Shown: one piece after another, positions 1 through 8,436 of the stretch
How positions within the stretch are numbered: position 1 is the first letter of the stretch
Layout of the letters: the number at the start of each line of letters is the position of its first letter
Source: Amaricoccus sp003258405
Lineage (GTDB): Bacteria; Pseudomonadota; Alphaproteobacteria; Rhodobacterales; Rhodobacteraceae
Assembly: GCF_043226085.1 (NCBI RefSeq)
Contig: NZ_CP171225.1
Span: forward strand, 2,666,001 to 2,730,000
DNA length: 64,000 nt
Reading direction: 5' to 3'
Translations under genes and position numbers: made by a program
The notes under the pieces: model-generated
What the model saw: only the letters and a program-made list of their open reading frames with translations
Databases searched by the model: none
Told to the model about the DNA's origin: nothing

Positions 1-337
1 CGGGGCGCTGGCGCAGGTGATGGAATGGCTGATGGCGGCGGAAAACGAGATCGCCCGCGGCCCCAACGATGCCCGGCTGCATGTGAAGTTCGGCGTGCCG
101 CTCGATCACGAACTCGCGCTCGTCCGCACGGCGCGTATTCTCGATCTGCTCGAGGCGCGGCTGGCACGGCGCGATTGGCTCGCGCTCGGCCGCCCGACGA
201 TCGCCGACATCGCCTGCTTCCCCTATGTGGCGCTCGGACACGAGGGGCACGCGCCGGTGGGTGCGCGGGCGCATGTCACGGACTGGATCAACCGGATCAA
301 GGCGCTGCCGAACTTCATCGGCATGCCGGGGCTCTGA
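1..337 (+). CDS. Glutathione S-transferase family protein, C-terminal part (5' end outside window)
   Basis: Only about the last 111 residues are present. The frame is open from base 2, so the true start lies upstream and any Met or Val near position 17 is internal. The fragment is the helical C-terminal domain of a GST: it has the typical segment RPTIADIACFPYVALG about 45 residues before the end and closes with IKALPNFIGMPGL, as family members do. The glutathione-binding thioredoxin-fold half is missing from view, so class and substrate cannot be told. A VOC-fold gene starts 10 bases downstream on the same strand and is probably cotranscribed. Joint action on glutathione adducts is only inference. 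Confidence 0.75.
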   Translation, partial: GALAQVMEWLMAAENEIARGPNDARLHVKFGVPLDHELALVRTARILDLLEARLARRDWLALGRPTIADIACFPYVALGHEGHAPVGARAHVTDWINRIKALPNFIGMPGL

Positions 338-346
338 GGTAAGGCG

Positions 347-742
347 ATGGCATTCCTGGTGAAATCCTACGAGCATGTTGGCATACGCGTAACCGATCGC
401 GATGCGGCGCGGGCGTTTTACGGCAAGTTCGGCTGGCGCGAGGTGGTGGATCTGCCGGAACATGCGGCGAACGAGATGGTGAACGGCGCCGGGGTCTATA
501 TCAACCTGATCTTCAACGGCGTGAAGAGGGCGGGCAACGTGCTCCAGGACGAGCCGCTGCGCTATCCCGGGGTAACCCATGCCGCCTTCGTCGTCGAGGA
601 CATGGACGATCTGATGGCGATGCTCGAGCGCGAGGGCATTCCGATCACCACCGGGCCGGTGGTCTATTCCGACCGCCGAAAGGTCATCTTCATCCGCGAC
701 CCGGACGACAACGTTCTGGAGTTCAACGAGATCCTAGCCTGA
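347..742 (+). CDS. VOC (glyoxalase/bleomycin-resistance fold) family protein
   Basis: 131 residues, the size of a single-chain VOC protein made of two beta-alpha-beta-beta-beta modules. Module one begins YEHVGIRVTDRDAARAFYG and module two contains THAAFVVEDMDDLMAML. The chain ends RDPDDNVLEFNE, the usual last metal-binding strand. His10, the His of THAAF and the Glu of LEFNE are candidate metal ligands. The start is supported by GAGGTAAGG ending a few bases before ATG. It follows the GST gene closely. VOC members include glyoxalase I, dioxygenases and thiol-dependent resistance enzymes; the sequence does not decide which reaction this one performs. Confidence 0.85.
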   Translation: MAFLVKSYEHVGIRVTDRDAARAFYGKFGWREVVDLPEHAANEMVNGAGVYINLIFNGVKRAGNVLQDEPLRYPGVTHAAFVVEDMDDLMAMLEREGIPITTGPVVYSDRRKVIFIRDPDDNVLEFNEILA

Positions 743-750
743 CCGGGCGC

Positions 751-1926
751 TCAGGGCAGTGCCACATCGATCCAGACCAGACGATGGGCGGAGGCGGCTT
801 CGGCTTCCTCCGCCAGCGGCGCGCCGGGCGCAGGCCAGAAGACCCCGGCGCCGGTGACGGTGAGCGCGGCGTCGGGCAGGACGTAATCGACGCGAAGGTT
901 GCCCGGGCCCCCTTCGTCGCGCCAGTCGGCCGTGTCGAGGGCGGGCGGGGTCCGGTGGCGCGTATTCGCGCCCTTCTGCCGTGCTGCGGCGCGCTTCCCA
1001 CCTTCCGAGGCCGGCCTCACATCCTGGAGGCGACCTGATTCGAGCAGGGCCGCAATGCCATCCAGCAGTCCTGCTCCATCGCGCGGGTCCTTGTTGAGAT
1101 TGCCGAGCACGATGATGGGGGCCTCCGGCGGCCCGGCGGTGCGGCCCTGATCGTCGGGGAAGGCGGTGCCGCCAAGATAGGTGGCCCAGAAGCGGATCTC
1201 GTCGCGGTTGCGCAGACGGTTTGCCCCTTCAGGCCCGTCGAAGAGCGGCGGCGTCGGGTTCGAGGCCAGGAGGTGCAGCGTGCCGCCGCCGGGCAGGCGG
1301 ACGGGAAGATCCCAATGCGCTTTCGAGGAGAGCCGGAGCTCTGCCGCCGCCTCCGGGGTGGGCCAGGGGTTGCCGTCGGGATGCCCGGGCATCTCCGCAC
1401 CCGGAAGATCGCGCCAGCGGAGCATGGTGAAGCTGCGGAAGGCCCCGGTCTCGAACGGCAGACGCGAGAGGGCCGCCATCCCGCCATGGCCGGGAAACTT
1501 GCCCCAGCCCCAGCCGTCGGCCCACCCCATGCCCATGCCGTCGCCATCGAGATCGAGCCCGGAGGGCTCGCCCGCATTGACCGGGGCGGTGAAACGATAG
1601 GGGTAGTCGATGCCGCCGGGGCCTTCGGCGAGGCGCCGGGCGAAGGCTGCGAGCGCGCGGCCCTTCGGGTCGCTGTCGAATCCGGTGAGCAGGAGGATGT
1701 CGGGCCGGGTCTCGCGGATTACCGCGAGCGCGCCCGCAATGGCGGCATCGGGTTCGCCGCCGAGATCGCGCAGGAGCAGGCCCGCGCCGTCCCGTGTGAG
1801 GCCCGCCTCATATGTGGCGATGCGGAGGGTCTCGGCGGCGGCGGCGCTGGCGAAGAGGCTCAGCACAAGCGCGGCACAGAGCGTGCGCAGGGTGCGGGCC
1901 GGGGATTGCGGGGTGCCGAGGAGCAT
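751..1926 (-). CDS. Secreted endonuclease/exonuclease/phosphatase-fold protein
   Basis: 391 residues with an N-terminal signal peptide (hydrophobic CAALVLSLFASAAAA, then AETLRIATYEAG), so probably periplasmic or secreted. The rest follows the EEP fold: an opening strand, a PDILLLTGFD segment, GLDLDGDG, LSRLPFE, LGNLNKDP near residue 275 and LRVDYVLPDA near the end. In classical EEP enzymes the second segment carries a metal-binding Glu (xxLQE), the fourth reads GDxN and the last carries SDH. Here they read LTGFD, GNLN and SAH, so catalysis may be altered or lost. It ends 8 bases from the VOC gene on the opposite strand and lies downstream of leuD on the same strand, a neighbourhood I recall from Rhodobacterales. 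Confidence 0.8.
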   Translation of the reverse strand: MLLGTPQSPARTLRTLCAALVLSLFASAAAAETLRIATYEAGLTRDGAGLLLRDLGGEPDAAIAGALAVIRETRPDILLLTGFDSDPKGRALAAFARRLAEGPGGIDYPYRFTAPVNAGEPSGLDLDGDGMGMGWADGWGWGKFPGHGGMAALSRLPFETGAFRSFTMLRWRDLPGAEMPGHPDGNPWPTPEAAAELRLSSKAHWDLPVRLPGGGTLHLLASNPTPPLFDGPEGANRLRNRDEIRFWATYLGGTAFPDDQGRTAGPPEAPIIVLGNLNKDPRDGAGLLDGIAALLESGRLQDVRPASEGGKRAAARQKGANTRHRTPPALDTADWRDEGGPGNLRVDYVLPDAALTVTGAGVFWPAPGAPLAEEAEAASAHRLVWIDVALP

Positions 1927-1961
1927 GGCGGCACGCTCGCGCCGCCATGGTTAAGGCGTGG

Positions 1962-2576
1962 TTAACCGGCCTTGAGCCACGGGGTGCGGGCTTCCATTCC
2001 GGCTTCGAAGCTGTCGATTTTCTCCGCCTTCACCAGCGTGAGCCCGATATCGTCGAGGCCGTTCAGCAGGCAGTGCTTGCGGAACGGATCGACCTCGAAG
2101 GCGATTGAGCCGCCGTCGGGGCCGGAGATGACCTGGTTTTCAAGATCGACGGTGATCTTCGCATTCGAGCCGCGCTCGGCGTCGTCCATCAGCTTGTCGA
2201 CTTCTTCCTGCGGCAGGACGATGGGCAGGATGCCGTTCTTGAAGCAGTTGTTGTAGAAGATGTCGGCGAAGGAGGGCGCGATCACGCAGCGGATACCGAA
2301 ATCGAGGAGCGCCCAGGGCGCATGCTCGCGGGAGGAGCCGCAGCCGAAGTTCTCGCCCGCGACGAGGATCTGCGCGTCGCGATAGGCAGGCTTGTTGAGC
2401 ACGAAATCCGGGATCTCGTTGCCCTCCCCATCAAAGCGCATCTCGTCAAAGAGATTCTTGCCGAGGCCGGAGCGCTTGATCGTCTTGAGGAACTGCTTGG
2501 GGATGATCATGTCGGTGTCGACATTAATGAGCGGCAGCGGCGCCGCGGTGCCCGTGAGCTTCGTGAACTTTTCCAT
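1962..2576 (-). CDS. leuD: 3-isopropylmalate dehydratase small subunit LeuD
   Basis: 204 residues. With LeuC it forms the isomerase that converts 2-isopropylmalate to 3-isopropylmalate in leucine synthesis (cytoplasm). Family hallmarks are clear: NVDTDMIIPKQFL at 18-30, GENFGCGSSREHAPWAL at 74-90 and the C-terminal VDPFRKHCLLNGLDDIGLT. The start is placed at MEKFTKLTG because that is the family N-terminus, the length then fits, and GGAG sits about nine bases upstream. An in-frame Met at 2606 would add ten unrelated residues. LeuC is encoded on the same strand but about 4 kb upstream, with three other genes between, so the two subunits are not in a tight operon here. Confidence 0.96.
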   Translation of the reverse strand: MEKFTKLTGTAAPLPLINVDTDMIIPKQFLKTIKRSGLGKNLFDEMRFDGEGNEIPDFVLNKPAYRDAQILVAGENFGCGSSREHAPWALLDFGIRCVIAPSFADIFYNNCFKNGILPIVLPQEEVDKLMDDAERGSNAKITVDLENQVISGPDGGSIAFEVDPFRKHCLLNGLDDIGLTLVKAEKIDSFEAGMEARTPWLKAG

Positions 2577-2645
2577 GGCCGGCTTCTCCATCATCTGGCG
2601 GGCCATAAATCATGGAAGCCGCCGCCGTGCAAGATTGCGCCCCGT

Positions 2646-3236
2646 TCAGAGCAGCGTGCAGGTCGCGGGATCGATCTCGGCGATGATGTTTCGCGCGAGA
2701 TAGGGTTCGATCCGGGCCATTTCGCCGCGGATGAGCGAGATGAACTCGGGGTGACGGTGCCAGTCGGCGCGGCCGATGCCGTACGATTCGACGGTGACGA
2801 GCATCTTCTCTATGCCGGGCCAGTAACGCTCCAGCGTCATGAGATAGCGCCGCGAGGTGTGGAACTGACCGACGGCGATCACCGATCGGATGCGTGCGAG
2901 GCCGATCTCGCGTTCGAGGATCGGCAGCGACAGCATGACGTTCTCGCCCGAATGTCGCGCCTCCGTCTCGATGAGGATCGCGCCTGCGGGTATCCCTTCA
3001 GCGATCATTCGGCGCCGGAGCGTGACGGCTTCGGGTTCATCGCCGCCGGGCGTATTGCCACCCGAGACGATCACCCGCGGGAAGAGGCCCGCGCGCCAGA
3101 GCCGGGCGGTCTCGGCCGCAAAGGCGGCCTCGCCCGCGCGTGCGCCGAAGACGAAGCAGAGGTCGGCGCGGCGAATCGGAGTGCGCACCAGAAGGTAGGA
3201 TTCGATCAGCCGGATCTCTTCTTCTGTAAGTTGCAT
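2646..3236 (-). CDS. YdcF/DUF218 family protein
   Basis: 196 residues of the YdcF/ElyC/SanA-like alpha/beta fold, without a signal peptide or clear membrane segment. Visible family features are LCFVFGARAGE near residue 27, the phosphate-loop-like VIVSGGNTPGGDEPEA near 55, TEARHSGENVML near 90 and VIAVGQFHTSRRYLMTLER near 117. E. coli YdcF binds S-adenosylmethionine and other members act in the envelope; the biochemical role is unsettled. The start follows GGAACTCC. It lies 70 bases upstream of leuD on the same strand and may share its transcript. Confidence 0.85.
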   Translation of the reverse strand: MQLTEEEIRLIESYLLVRTPIRRADLCFVFGARAGEAAFAAETARLWRAGLFPRVIVSGGNTPGGDEPEAVTLRRRMIAEGIPAGAILIETEARHSGENVMLSLPILEREIGLARIRSVIAVGQFHTSRRYLMTLERYWPGIEKMLVTVESYGIGRADWHRHPEFISLIRGEMARIEPYLARNIIAEIDPATCTLL

Positions 3237-3768
3237 GGAGTTCCGCTACCTGCGCGTGATCTGCAGGGTGCCCTTCATCTAGTATGGTTAATGCATCTTT
3301 TTCAGACAGCCTCCCCCTGCCTAGCGCGCACGCAGCTTTCGACAAGGGAGGGTTTGTCGTATATTTTGCTTTCATTGGAGAAGACGTGTTCTTGGACATC
3401 TTATGTTGGGGACCGGTGGCGTCGATGACCTCTTGCCTGCGCCCGGAACTGGCGGGGTATTGGCTGGGCACCAGGGGAGCTGACCGGGAATTCGCCCGGA
3501 ATTGCTGCGTCTTGTTCCGAGTATGACAACGCCCATCCCGCCTCGCGGGGTGCGGAGCTCTTCGGGGCGGCTGCCAGTGCGAGCCGTCAGCGGACCGGGG
3601 CACGGTGTGCGGCCCGGTCCTTTTGGGTGAATTTGCGGCAGGCCGGTTTGGGGGTCGGATCTGTCGTCGCTGGCTGCGGGCGCAGGGGTGCGCTCGCGGC
3701 TCGGAACGGGATCGGAAGCTTGCGTCCGGACCCGTTGCCGGAATGTGGTGTGCGTAGCGGGGGATCAG
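3237..3768. other. Gene-free stretch between YdcF gene and TPR gene
   Basis: About 450-530 bases, depending on which start the TPR gene uses. The first part (3280-3540) is less GC-rich than its surroundings, as expected of divergent promoters. I find no convincing small gene, tRNA or terminator. Short open frames here have no strong ribosome site and no recognisable product. Confidence 0.5.
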
Positions 3769-5973
3769 GTGCAAGGGAACACGACAAGTGCCTTGGAGCA
3801 GGCGGGGGCCCGCGTTTCGCGGGCCGTGCTGTCTGCATCGAATCCGGGTGTCCTGCCTGCACTGCATGCGGGTGCGTGTCTCTCGGCTGCAGAGGCCGAG
3901 AGCTTCATTTCTCCGGAACGAGCCACTGGCCTCAAGGCGCGTCTGCGGCGGCTCGATCGGAGACTCGCGCGCCTTGCTGACGAAAATGAGGCCTATATCG
4001 GTGTGCTGCGCTCCGTGGTCGCGGCGTTCAACGCGGCCGATCACGAGGTGCTGACGGTCGCGCTTTCGCGGCTGGAGGCGCTCGTTGCGGGGGATGGCAG
4101 GGGTGCGCGCGACATCGCCGCTGTTCTCGGCGCGCAGGCGACGTTGCTCTCTCCCTTCAATCCGCGGGTGGCGGAGCCGCTGCTTGCCCGTTCCGCTGCG
4201 CTGGCGCGGAGCGATGCCTGGTCCTGGATTGATTGCGGTCTGGCGCGTATCGAGACGGGAGCCCTGTCCGAAGCGGCCTCCGCGCTCGAGATGGCCCGGG
4301 TCGTGGCTCGCGATGCGTCTTCGCGCCGCCCGCTGGCGCCGGCGGCCGCCTCCATCGCGCTGGGAGATCTGCGCATGGTGACCGCCGATCTCGAAGGGGC
4401 ACTCGATGCCTACGAGGTGGCGGTGAGGTTGCTCCGCCGCGCTGCTTCCGGGTCCGACCGGGATCCGGAGATCTATGCCGCGCTCGCGTCGGGGTTCGAG
4501 CGGATCGCGGATGCCTGCCAGCAGCTCGATCTCAATGAGAAGGCCTGCGACGCGCTTGCCCAGGCGATTGCGATCCTGCGGGGCATGAGGGCGCGTGGTG
4601 AGGCGGGCGCCGACACCGCGCGCGATCTCGCCATGGCGCTTATGAAATTCGGCGATGCGCGCAGTGTGCGCGGCGATCTGCAGGAGGCTTCGCGCGCCTA
4701 TTCGGAAAGCCTGACCATCATCCGCGACTTGATCTGCGACGAACCCGACCGCTCGGGCTTGCTGCGCGATCATTCGGTGGCGCTCGCCAGGGTTGGCGAC
4801 ATGGCAATCGCGCGCGGGGATACCGCTGCCGCGCTGACAGCACACGAGTGCAGTGTCACGATCCGGCGCGAACTTGTGCTGCGCTATCCGGACGAGGCCT
4901 GTCTCGCGCGCGATCTCTCCATCGGCCTCAATCGCGTCGGCGATGTTCACGTCGCGCAGGGTGCGCTGGCCGCGGGGCTCGACGCCTTCGAGGAAGGGCT
5001 CGCGCTCGTGCGCGGCCTGTCGCGCAGGGCGCCGCAGAATGCGGGGTTCATTCGCGATGTGACCGTGAGCCTCGAGCGGATCGGAGATGTGCAGAGCCTG
5101 CGCCGCCACCGGCCCGGGGCGCTTGCCGCGTATCGTGAATGCCTCCGGCTGCGTCGGGCGCTGGTGGAGCGGGACGACAGCCATTCGGGGCATCTCCGCG
5201 ATCTGGCGCTGGCGCTCGGCAAGATCGGCGACATGCAGATCCTTGACGGCGATCTCATCGATGCTCTCTCCACGCATTACGAGGCCCTGGCGCTTCAGGG
5301 CCGCCTCGTCGAGCGGGAGCCGGAGAACGTGGGCTGGGCGCGCGATGTCTCGGTGAGCCTCGATCGGATCGGTGACATAAATTACCGGCTCAGCAATCCG
5401 GGCGCGGCGCTTGACGCGTACGAGCAGGGCCTCGGCATTGCCCGCGGCCTTCTCGAGATGGATGCGCAGAGCGCGATGTTGGCGCGGGATCTCGCGATCA
5501 GCCTCAACCGGGTGGGCGACATGCGGCTGGAGCTCGGAAATCTCGCGGGGGCGCTCGAGGCCTTCGAGGAGGGGTTGCGCATCCGGCGCGATCTCGCCGC
5601 CTCGGATCCCGATGGCGAGGACTGGCTGCGCGATGTCGCGGTCAGTCTCGAGCGGATCGGCGATGTCTGCCTGGCGCTCGAGGATGGGCGGGACGCGCTC
5701 GATGCCTTCGAGGAGAGCCTCGAGATCCGTCGCGAACTTGCGAGCCGGCAACCCGAGGATGCGCAGCGGAGCCGGGACGTCTGGGTCTGCTGCTGGAAGG
5801 CTGCGGAGGCCGATACGGCGAATGCGCGGGCCCGCTGGGCCGAGGTCGTTGGCCGGCTCGAGGAGCTGCGCGCGCTTCAGGAGCTGCGCGGGCCCGATAT
5901 CCGCTTCCTCGAGGTGGCGAGCGAGAACCTTGCCGGGCTGCGGGTCACGCCGCTGCCGCCGCGGCTGCGCTGA
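3769..5973 (+). CDS. Long tetratricopeptide-repeat protein
   Basis: 734 residues from the GTG at 3769, which has GGGGGA about seven bases upstream; an in-frame GTG at 3688 would give 761. There is no signal peptide or membrane segment, so it is probably cytosolic. Residues about 1-280 are helical and less regular. Bases 4621-5772 then encode eight nearly perfect 48-residue repeats of the type RDLxxSLNRVGDxxLAxGD followed by AALxAFEEGLxIRRxLxxxxP, a TPR-like helix pair. A ninth, decayed copy follows. This repeat style also appears at the C-terminus of TIR-, NACHT- or caspase-linked bacterial proteins, but no enzymatic domain is visible here, so a protein-docking role is the most that can be said. 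It is inserted between leuD and leuC on the opposite strand. Confidence 0.8.
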   Translation: MQGNTTSALEQAGARVSRAVLSASNPGVLPALHAGACLSAAEAESFISPERATGLKARLRRLDRRLARLADENEAYIGVLRSVVAAFNAADHEVLTVALSRLEALVAGDGRGARDIAAVLGAQATLLSPFNPRVAEPLLARSAALARSDAWSWIDCGLARIETGALSEAASALEMARVVARDASSRRPLAPAAASIALGDLRMVTADLEGALDAYEVAVRLLRRAASGSDRDPEIYAALASGFERIADACQQLDLNEKACDALAQAIAILRGMRARGEAGADTARDLAMALMKFGDARSVRGDLQEASRAYSESLTIIRDLICDEPDRSGLLRDHSVALARVGDMAIARGDTAAALTAHECSVTIRRELVLRYPDEACLARDLSIGLNRVGDVHVAQGALAAGLDAFEEGLALVRGLSRRAPQNAGFIRDVTVSLERIGDVQSLRRHRPGALAAYRECLRLRRALVERDDSHSGHLRDLALALGKIGDMQILDGDLIDALSTHYEALALQGRLVEREPENVGWARDVSVSLDRIGDINYRLSNPGAALDAYEQGLGIARGLLEMDAQSAMLARDLAISLNRVGDMRLELGNLAGALEAFEEGLRIRRDLAASDPDGEDWLRDVAVSLERIGDVCLALEDGRDALDAFEESLEIRRELASRQPEDAQRSRDVWVCCWKAAEADTANARARWAEVVGRLEELRALQELRGPDIRFLEVASENLAGLRVTPLPPRLR
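4621..5772 (+). repeat. Eight tandem 144-bp repeats encoding 48-residue TPR units
   Basis: Unit starts, marked by an Arg-Asp pair, fall at 4621, 4765, 4909, 5053, 5197, 5341, 5485 and 5629, exactly 144 bases apart with no indels. A diverged partial unit begins at 5773. The core RVGD/RIGD at unit positions 9-12 is conserved in nearly all copies. The copies differ at the nucleotide level, so the array is old or has been kept by selection, and the constant spacing points to growth by unequal exchange of whole units. Confidence 0.9.
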
Positions 5974-6073
5974 GTCCGCCGCCGCGGTGACGCTTTCGGG
6001 CCGCGATCGCGCCTTCGCACCCACCCTGTTTGCGGGCCTTCCGCGCCAGGGGCTGATCCCATAGGGTCGGGGA

Positions 6074-6616
6074 ATGGGCGGATCGGTCATTTGGCATGTC
6101 GCGACGTCTCTGGACGGCTATATCGCCGCTCCGGATGGAGATGTCGGCTGGGTCTTCGGACACGATTTTCCGGGACGGGAGGCCGAGACGACGCCCGGCC
6201 GGATCGGGGCCATCATCGCGGGACGCGTCTGGCATGACGAATGCGCGGCGCGGGACTGGGACGTTGTGGTGCCCTATCACGGCCGGTGGTCCGGCCCGAT
6301 CTTCGTGCTGACTCACAGGCCGCCGGATGCGAGCCCGTTGCCGGTGACGTTCCTGACGGCGGACATCAATCTGGCGATCCGCACCGCCCGTGACGCGGCC
6401 TGCGGCAAGGATGTGGGGCTTTTCGGGGCGGATATTCCGCGTCAGGCGCTCGAGGCAGGGCTGCTCGACGAGATCATCGTGCACATCGTTCCGATCCTGC
6501 TCGGAGGCGGACGTCGGCTCTGTGCGCGCGACGGGCCGCCGATCCGGCTGGTCAACACTCAGGACAAAGACCACGCCGCGGCGACACTGGCGCTGCGGCC
6601 GGAAGGAAAGCGATAG
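6074..6616 (+). CDS. Dihydrofolate reductase / RibD C-terminal domain family protein
   Basis: 180 residues. The N-terminus VIWHVATSLDGYIAAPDGDV is the usual opening of the DHFR-like family (bacterial bifunctional deaminase-reductase C-terminal fold). Further marks are RIGAIIAGRVWHDE, GPIFVLTHRPP near residue 75, DVGLFGADIPRQALEAGLLDE and the late HIVPILLGGGRRL. These proteins bind NADPH; most single-domain members have no proven substrate, and this one need not reduce dihydrofolate or the riboflavin intermediate. GGGGA precedes the ATG. It converges on leuC. Confidence 0.85.
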   Translation: MGGSVIWHVATSLDGYIAAPDGDVGWVFGHDFPGREAETTPGRIGAIIAGRVWHDECAARDWDVVVPYHGRWSGPIFVLTHRPPDASPLPVTFLTADINLAIRTARDAACGKDVGLFGADIPRQALEAGLLDEIIVHIVPILLGGGRRLCARDGPPIRLVNTQDKDHAAATLALRPEGKR

Positions 6617-6666
6617 CCCGCGGGCTCAGGCCGCCGTTGCCCGGGAGAGGGTCGAAGGACCCCTCG
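6615..6666. terminator. Possible bidirectional stem-loops between convergent DHFR-like and leuC genes
   Basis: A 12-base palindrome AGCCCGCGGGCT covers 6615-6626 at the end of the DHFR-like gene. A second stem GGGTC-GAAG-GACCC lies at 6649-6662, extended by three further pairs across a one-base bulge. Neither has a clear T-tract, so factor-independent termination is uncertain. Confidence 0.3.
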
Positions 6667-6681
6667 CGGGGCCCTAAGGCA

Positions 6682-8100
6682 TCACATCAGCTCGCGCACG
6701 TCCGTCAGGCGGCCGGTGACCGCCGCCGCTGCCGCCATGGCGGGCGAGAGCAGATGGGTGCGGCCGCCGCGGCCCTGACGGCCCTCGAAGTTGCGGTTCG
6801 AGGTCGAGGCACAGCGCTCGCCGGGGGCGAGCTGGTCGGGGTTCATCGCGAGGCACATGGAGCAGCCGGCCATGCGCCACTCGAAGCCTGCATCGATGAG
6901 CTTCTGGGCGATGCCTTCCTCTTCGGCCTGGGCACGGACGAGGCCCGAGCCGGGCACGACCATGGCGCGCAGACCTTCCTTGACCTTGCGGCCCTCCATG
7001 ACCTTCGCGACCTCGCGCAGATCCTCGATGCGGCCGTTGGTGCAGGAACCGATGAAGACCGTGTCGATCTCGATGTCCGAGAGCTTGGTGCCGGGAGTGA
7101 GCCCCATGTATTCGAGCGAGCGGCGCGCGGCGTCGACCTTGCCACCCTTGAAGTCTTCGGGGGACGGCACGACGCCGGTGATCGGCAGCACGTCCTCGGG
7201 GCTGGTCCCCCAAGTGACGACGGGCGCGATCTCCGATGCCTCGAGCTCGATGATCTTGTCGTAGTGCGCGCCGGGATCGGAGAAGAGCGTCTTCCAGTAG
7301 GCGAGCGCCATCTCCCAGTTGCCACCCTTGGGCGCATGCGCCCGGCCCTTCACATACTCAAAGGTCTTTTCGTCCGGCGCGATGAGGCCCGCGCGGGCGC
7401 CGCCCTCGATCGCCATGTTGCAGACGGTCATGCGGCCTTCCATGGAGAGTTCGCTGATCGCCTGGCCGGCGTATTCGATCACGTAGCCGGTGCCGCCGGC
7501 GGTGCCGGTCCTGCCGATGATCGAGAGGGTGATGTCCTTGGCGGTGACGCCCGTCGGGAGAGAGCCGTTGACCTTCACGAGCAGGTTCTTCGACTTCTTC
7601 TGAATCAATGTCTGGGTCGCGAGCACATGCTCGACCTCGGAGGTGCCGATCCCGTGTGCCAGCGCGCCGAAGGCGCCGTGGGTCGCGGTGTGGCTGTCGC
7701 CGCAGACGATGGTCATGCCGGGCTGGGTCCAGCCCTGCTCCGGCCCGATGATATGTACGATGCCCTGGCGGATGTCATCGACGCCGTAATATTCGATGCC
7801 CGCTTCCTCGGCGTTCTTCTGGAGCGCCTCGACCTGGATGCGGCTTTCCTCGTTGGCGATGCCCTTGGTGCGGTCCGGCGTGGTGGGGACATTGTGGTCC
7901 GGCACGGCGACGGTCTTGCCCGGCGCGCGCACCTTGCGGCCGGCCATGCGCAGGCCCTCGAAGGCCTGGGGGCTCGTCACCTCGTGGACGAGATGGCGGT
8001 CGATGTAGAGCAGGCAGGTGCCATCTTCGGCTTCATCAACCAGATGGGCATCCCAGATCTTGTCGTAGAGGGTCTTGGGGGTCGTGTTGGCTGCGGACAT
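6682..8100 (-). CDS. leuC: 3-isopropylmalate dehydratase large subunit LeuC
   Basis: 472 residues, the normal length. It carries the [4Fe-4S] cluster and active site of isopropylmalate isomerase, partner of LeuD. Cluster ligands are visible as Cys353 (VFIGSCTNGR) and Cys413/Cys416 (AGCSMCLAMN). VPDHNVPTT at 67-75, CGDSHTATHGAFGALAHGIG at 133-152 and GRTHLLSPAMAAAAAV near the end are family blocks. The start is at MSAANTTPKTLYDKIWD, with a strong GGAGGAAATC directly before ATG; an upstream in-frame Met at 8124 lies before this ribosome site and is rejected. It is followed on the opposite strand by the DHFR-like gene, so it is separated from leuD. Confidence 0.97.
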   Translation of the reverse strand: MSAANTTPKTLYDKIWDAHLVDEAEDGTCLLYIDRHLVHEVTSPQAFEGLRMAGRKVRAPGKTVAVPDHNVPTTPDRTKGIANEESRIQVEALQKNAEEAGIEYYGVDDIRQGIVHIIGPEQGWTQPGMTIVCGDSHTATHGAFGALAHGIGTSEVEHVLATQTLIQKKSKNLLVKVNGSLPTGVTAKDITLSIIGRTGTAGGTGYVIEYAGQAISELSMEGRMTVCNMAIEGGARAGLIAPDEKTFEYVKGRAHAPKGGNWEMALAYWKTLFSDPGAHYDKIIELEASEIAPVVTWGTSPEDVLPITGVVPSPEDFKGGKVDAARRSLEYMGLTPGTKLSDIEIDTVFIGSCTNGRIEDLREVAKVMEGRKVKEGLRAMVVPGSGLVRAQAEEEGIAQKLIDAGFEWRMAGCSMCLAMNPDQLAPGERCASTSNRNFEGRQGRGGRTHLLSPAMAAAAAVTGRLTDVRELM

Positions 8101-8436
8101 GATTTCCTCCCGCACGTGGCTCATGAACGAACGAAGGGCGCGTTTCTAGCGCACTCGGGCCGAGGCCCGTAGCTGCAGGCGCCGCCCGTGGAACCGCCAG
8201 GGCAGCCGTGCATGATCGTCCATGTCGAACATCCGTGTCATCCGGCGCTCTCTATCCGCAATCGGTGCGGCGAGCAAGGCGCGCCGGGGGCGCCGCGGCC
8301 CCCGCCAGAGCAGGTTTATCGGCGCGCGCCAGGGCAGCACCAAGCGGCGGCTGGGCGATTGCGCCAGCTTTCGGCCGGCGATCGTGCTAAGCTGAAGCGT
8401 GGGGTATGGCCCCCCTGGCCGTGGAGGGGCGGGGCG
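8101..8436. other. Gene-free stretch upstream of leuC and the methyltransferase gene
   Basis: 336 bases between two divergent genes. It holds a seven-pair stem CGGGGGC/GCCCCCG with a six-base loop at 8285-8304. A sequence like TGCTAAGCT near 8385 could serve as a -10 region for the methyltransferase. I looked for a leucine-rich leader peptide that would attenuate leuC and did not find one; the minus-strand open frame at 8146-8448 has no recognisable content. Confidence 0.4.

Noticed and set aside
3237..3687. Possible tRNA or small gene in the long gap before the TPR gene
   Set aside because: No cloverleaf arms, no TTC-type T-loop in the right place and no open frame with a good ribosome site.
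4621..5772. Regularly spaced repeats considered as a CRISPR array
   Set aside because: The period is 144 bases, units are coding in one frame without identical short repeats or unique spacers, and they translate to TPR-like helices.
3037..6090. A 1017-codon open frame opposite the TPR gene
   Set aside because: It mirrors the repeat structure of the TPR gene on the other strand and has no domain of its own. Long antisense frames are common in DNA with strong third-position GC bias.
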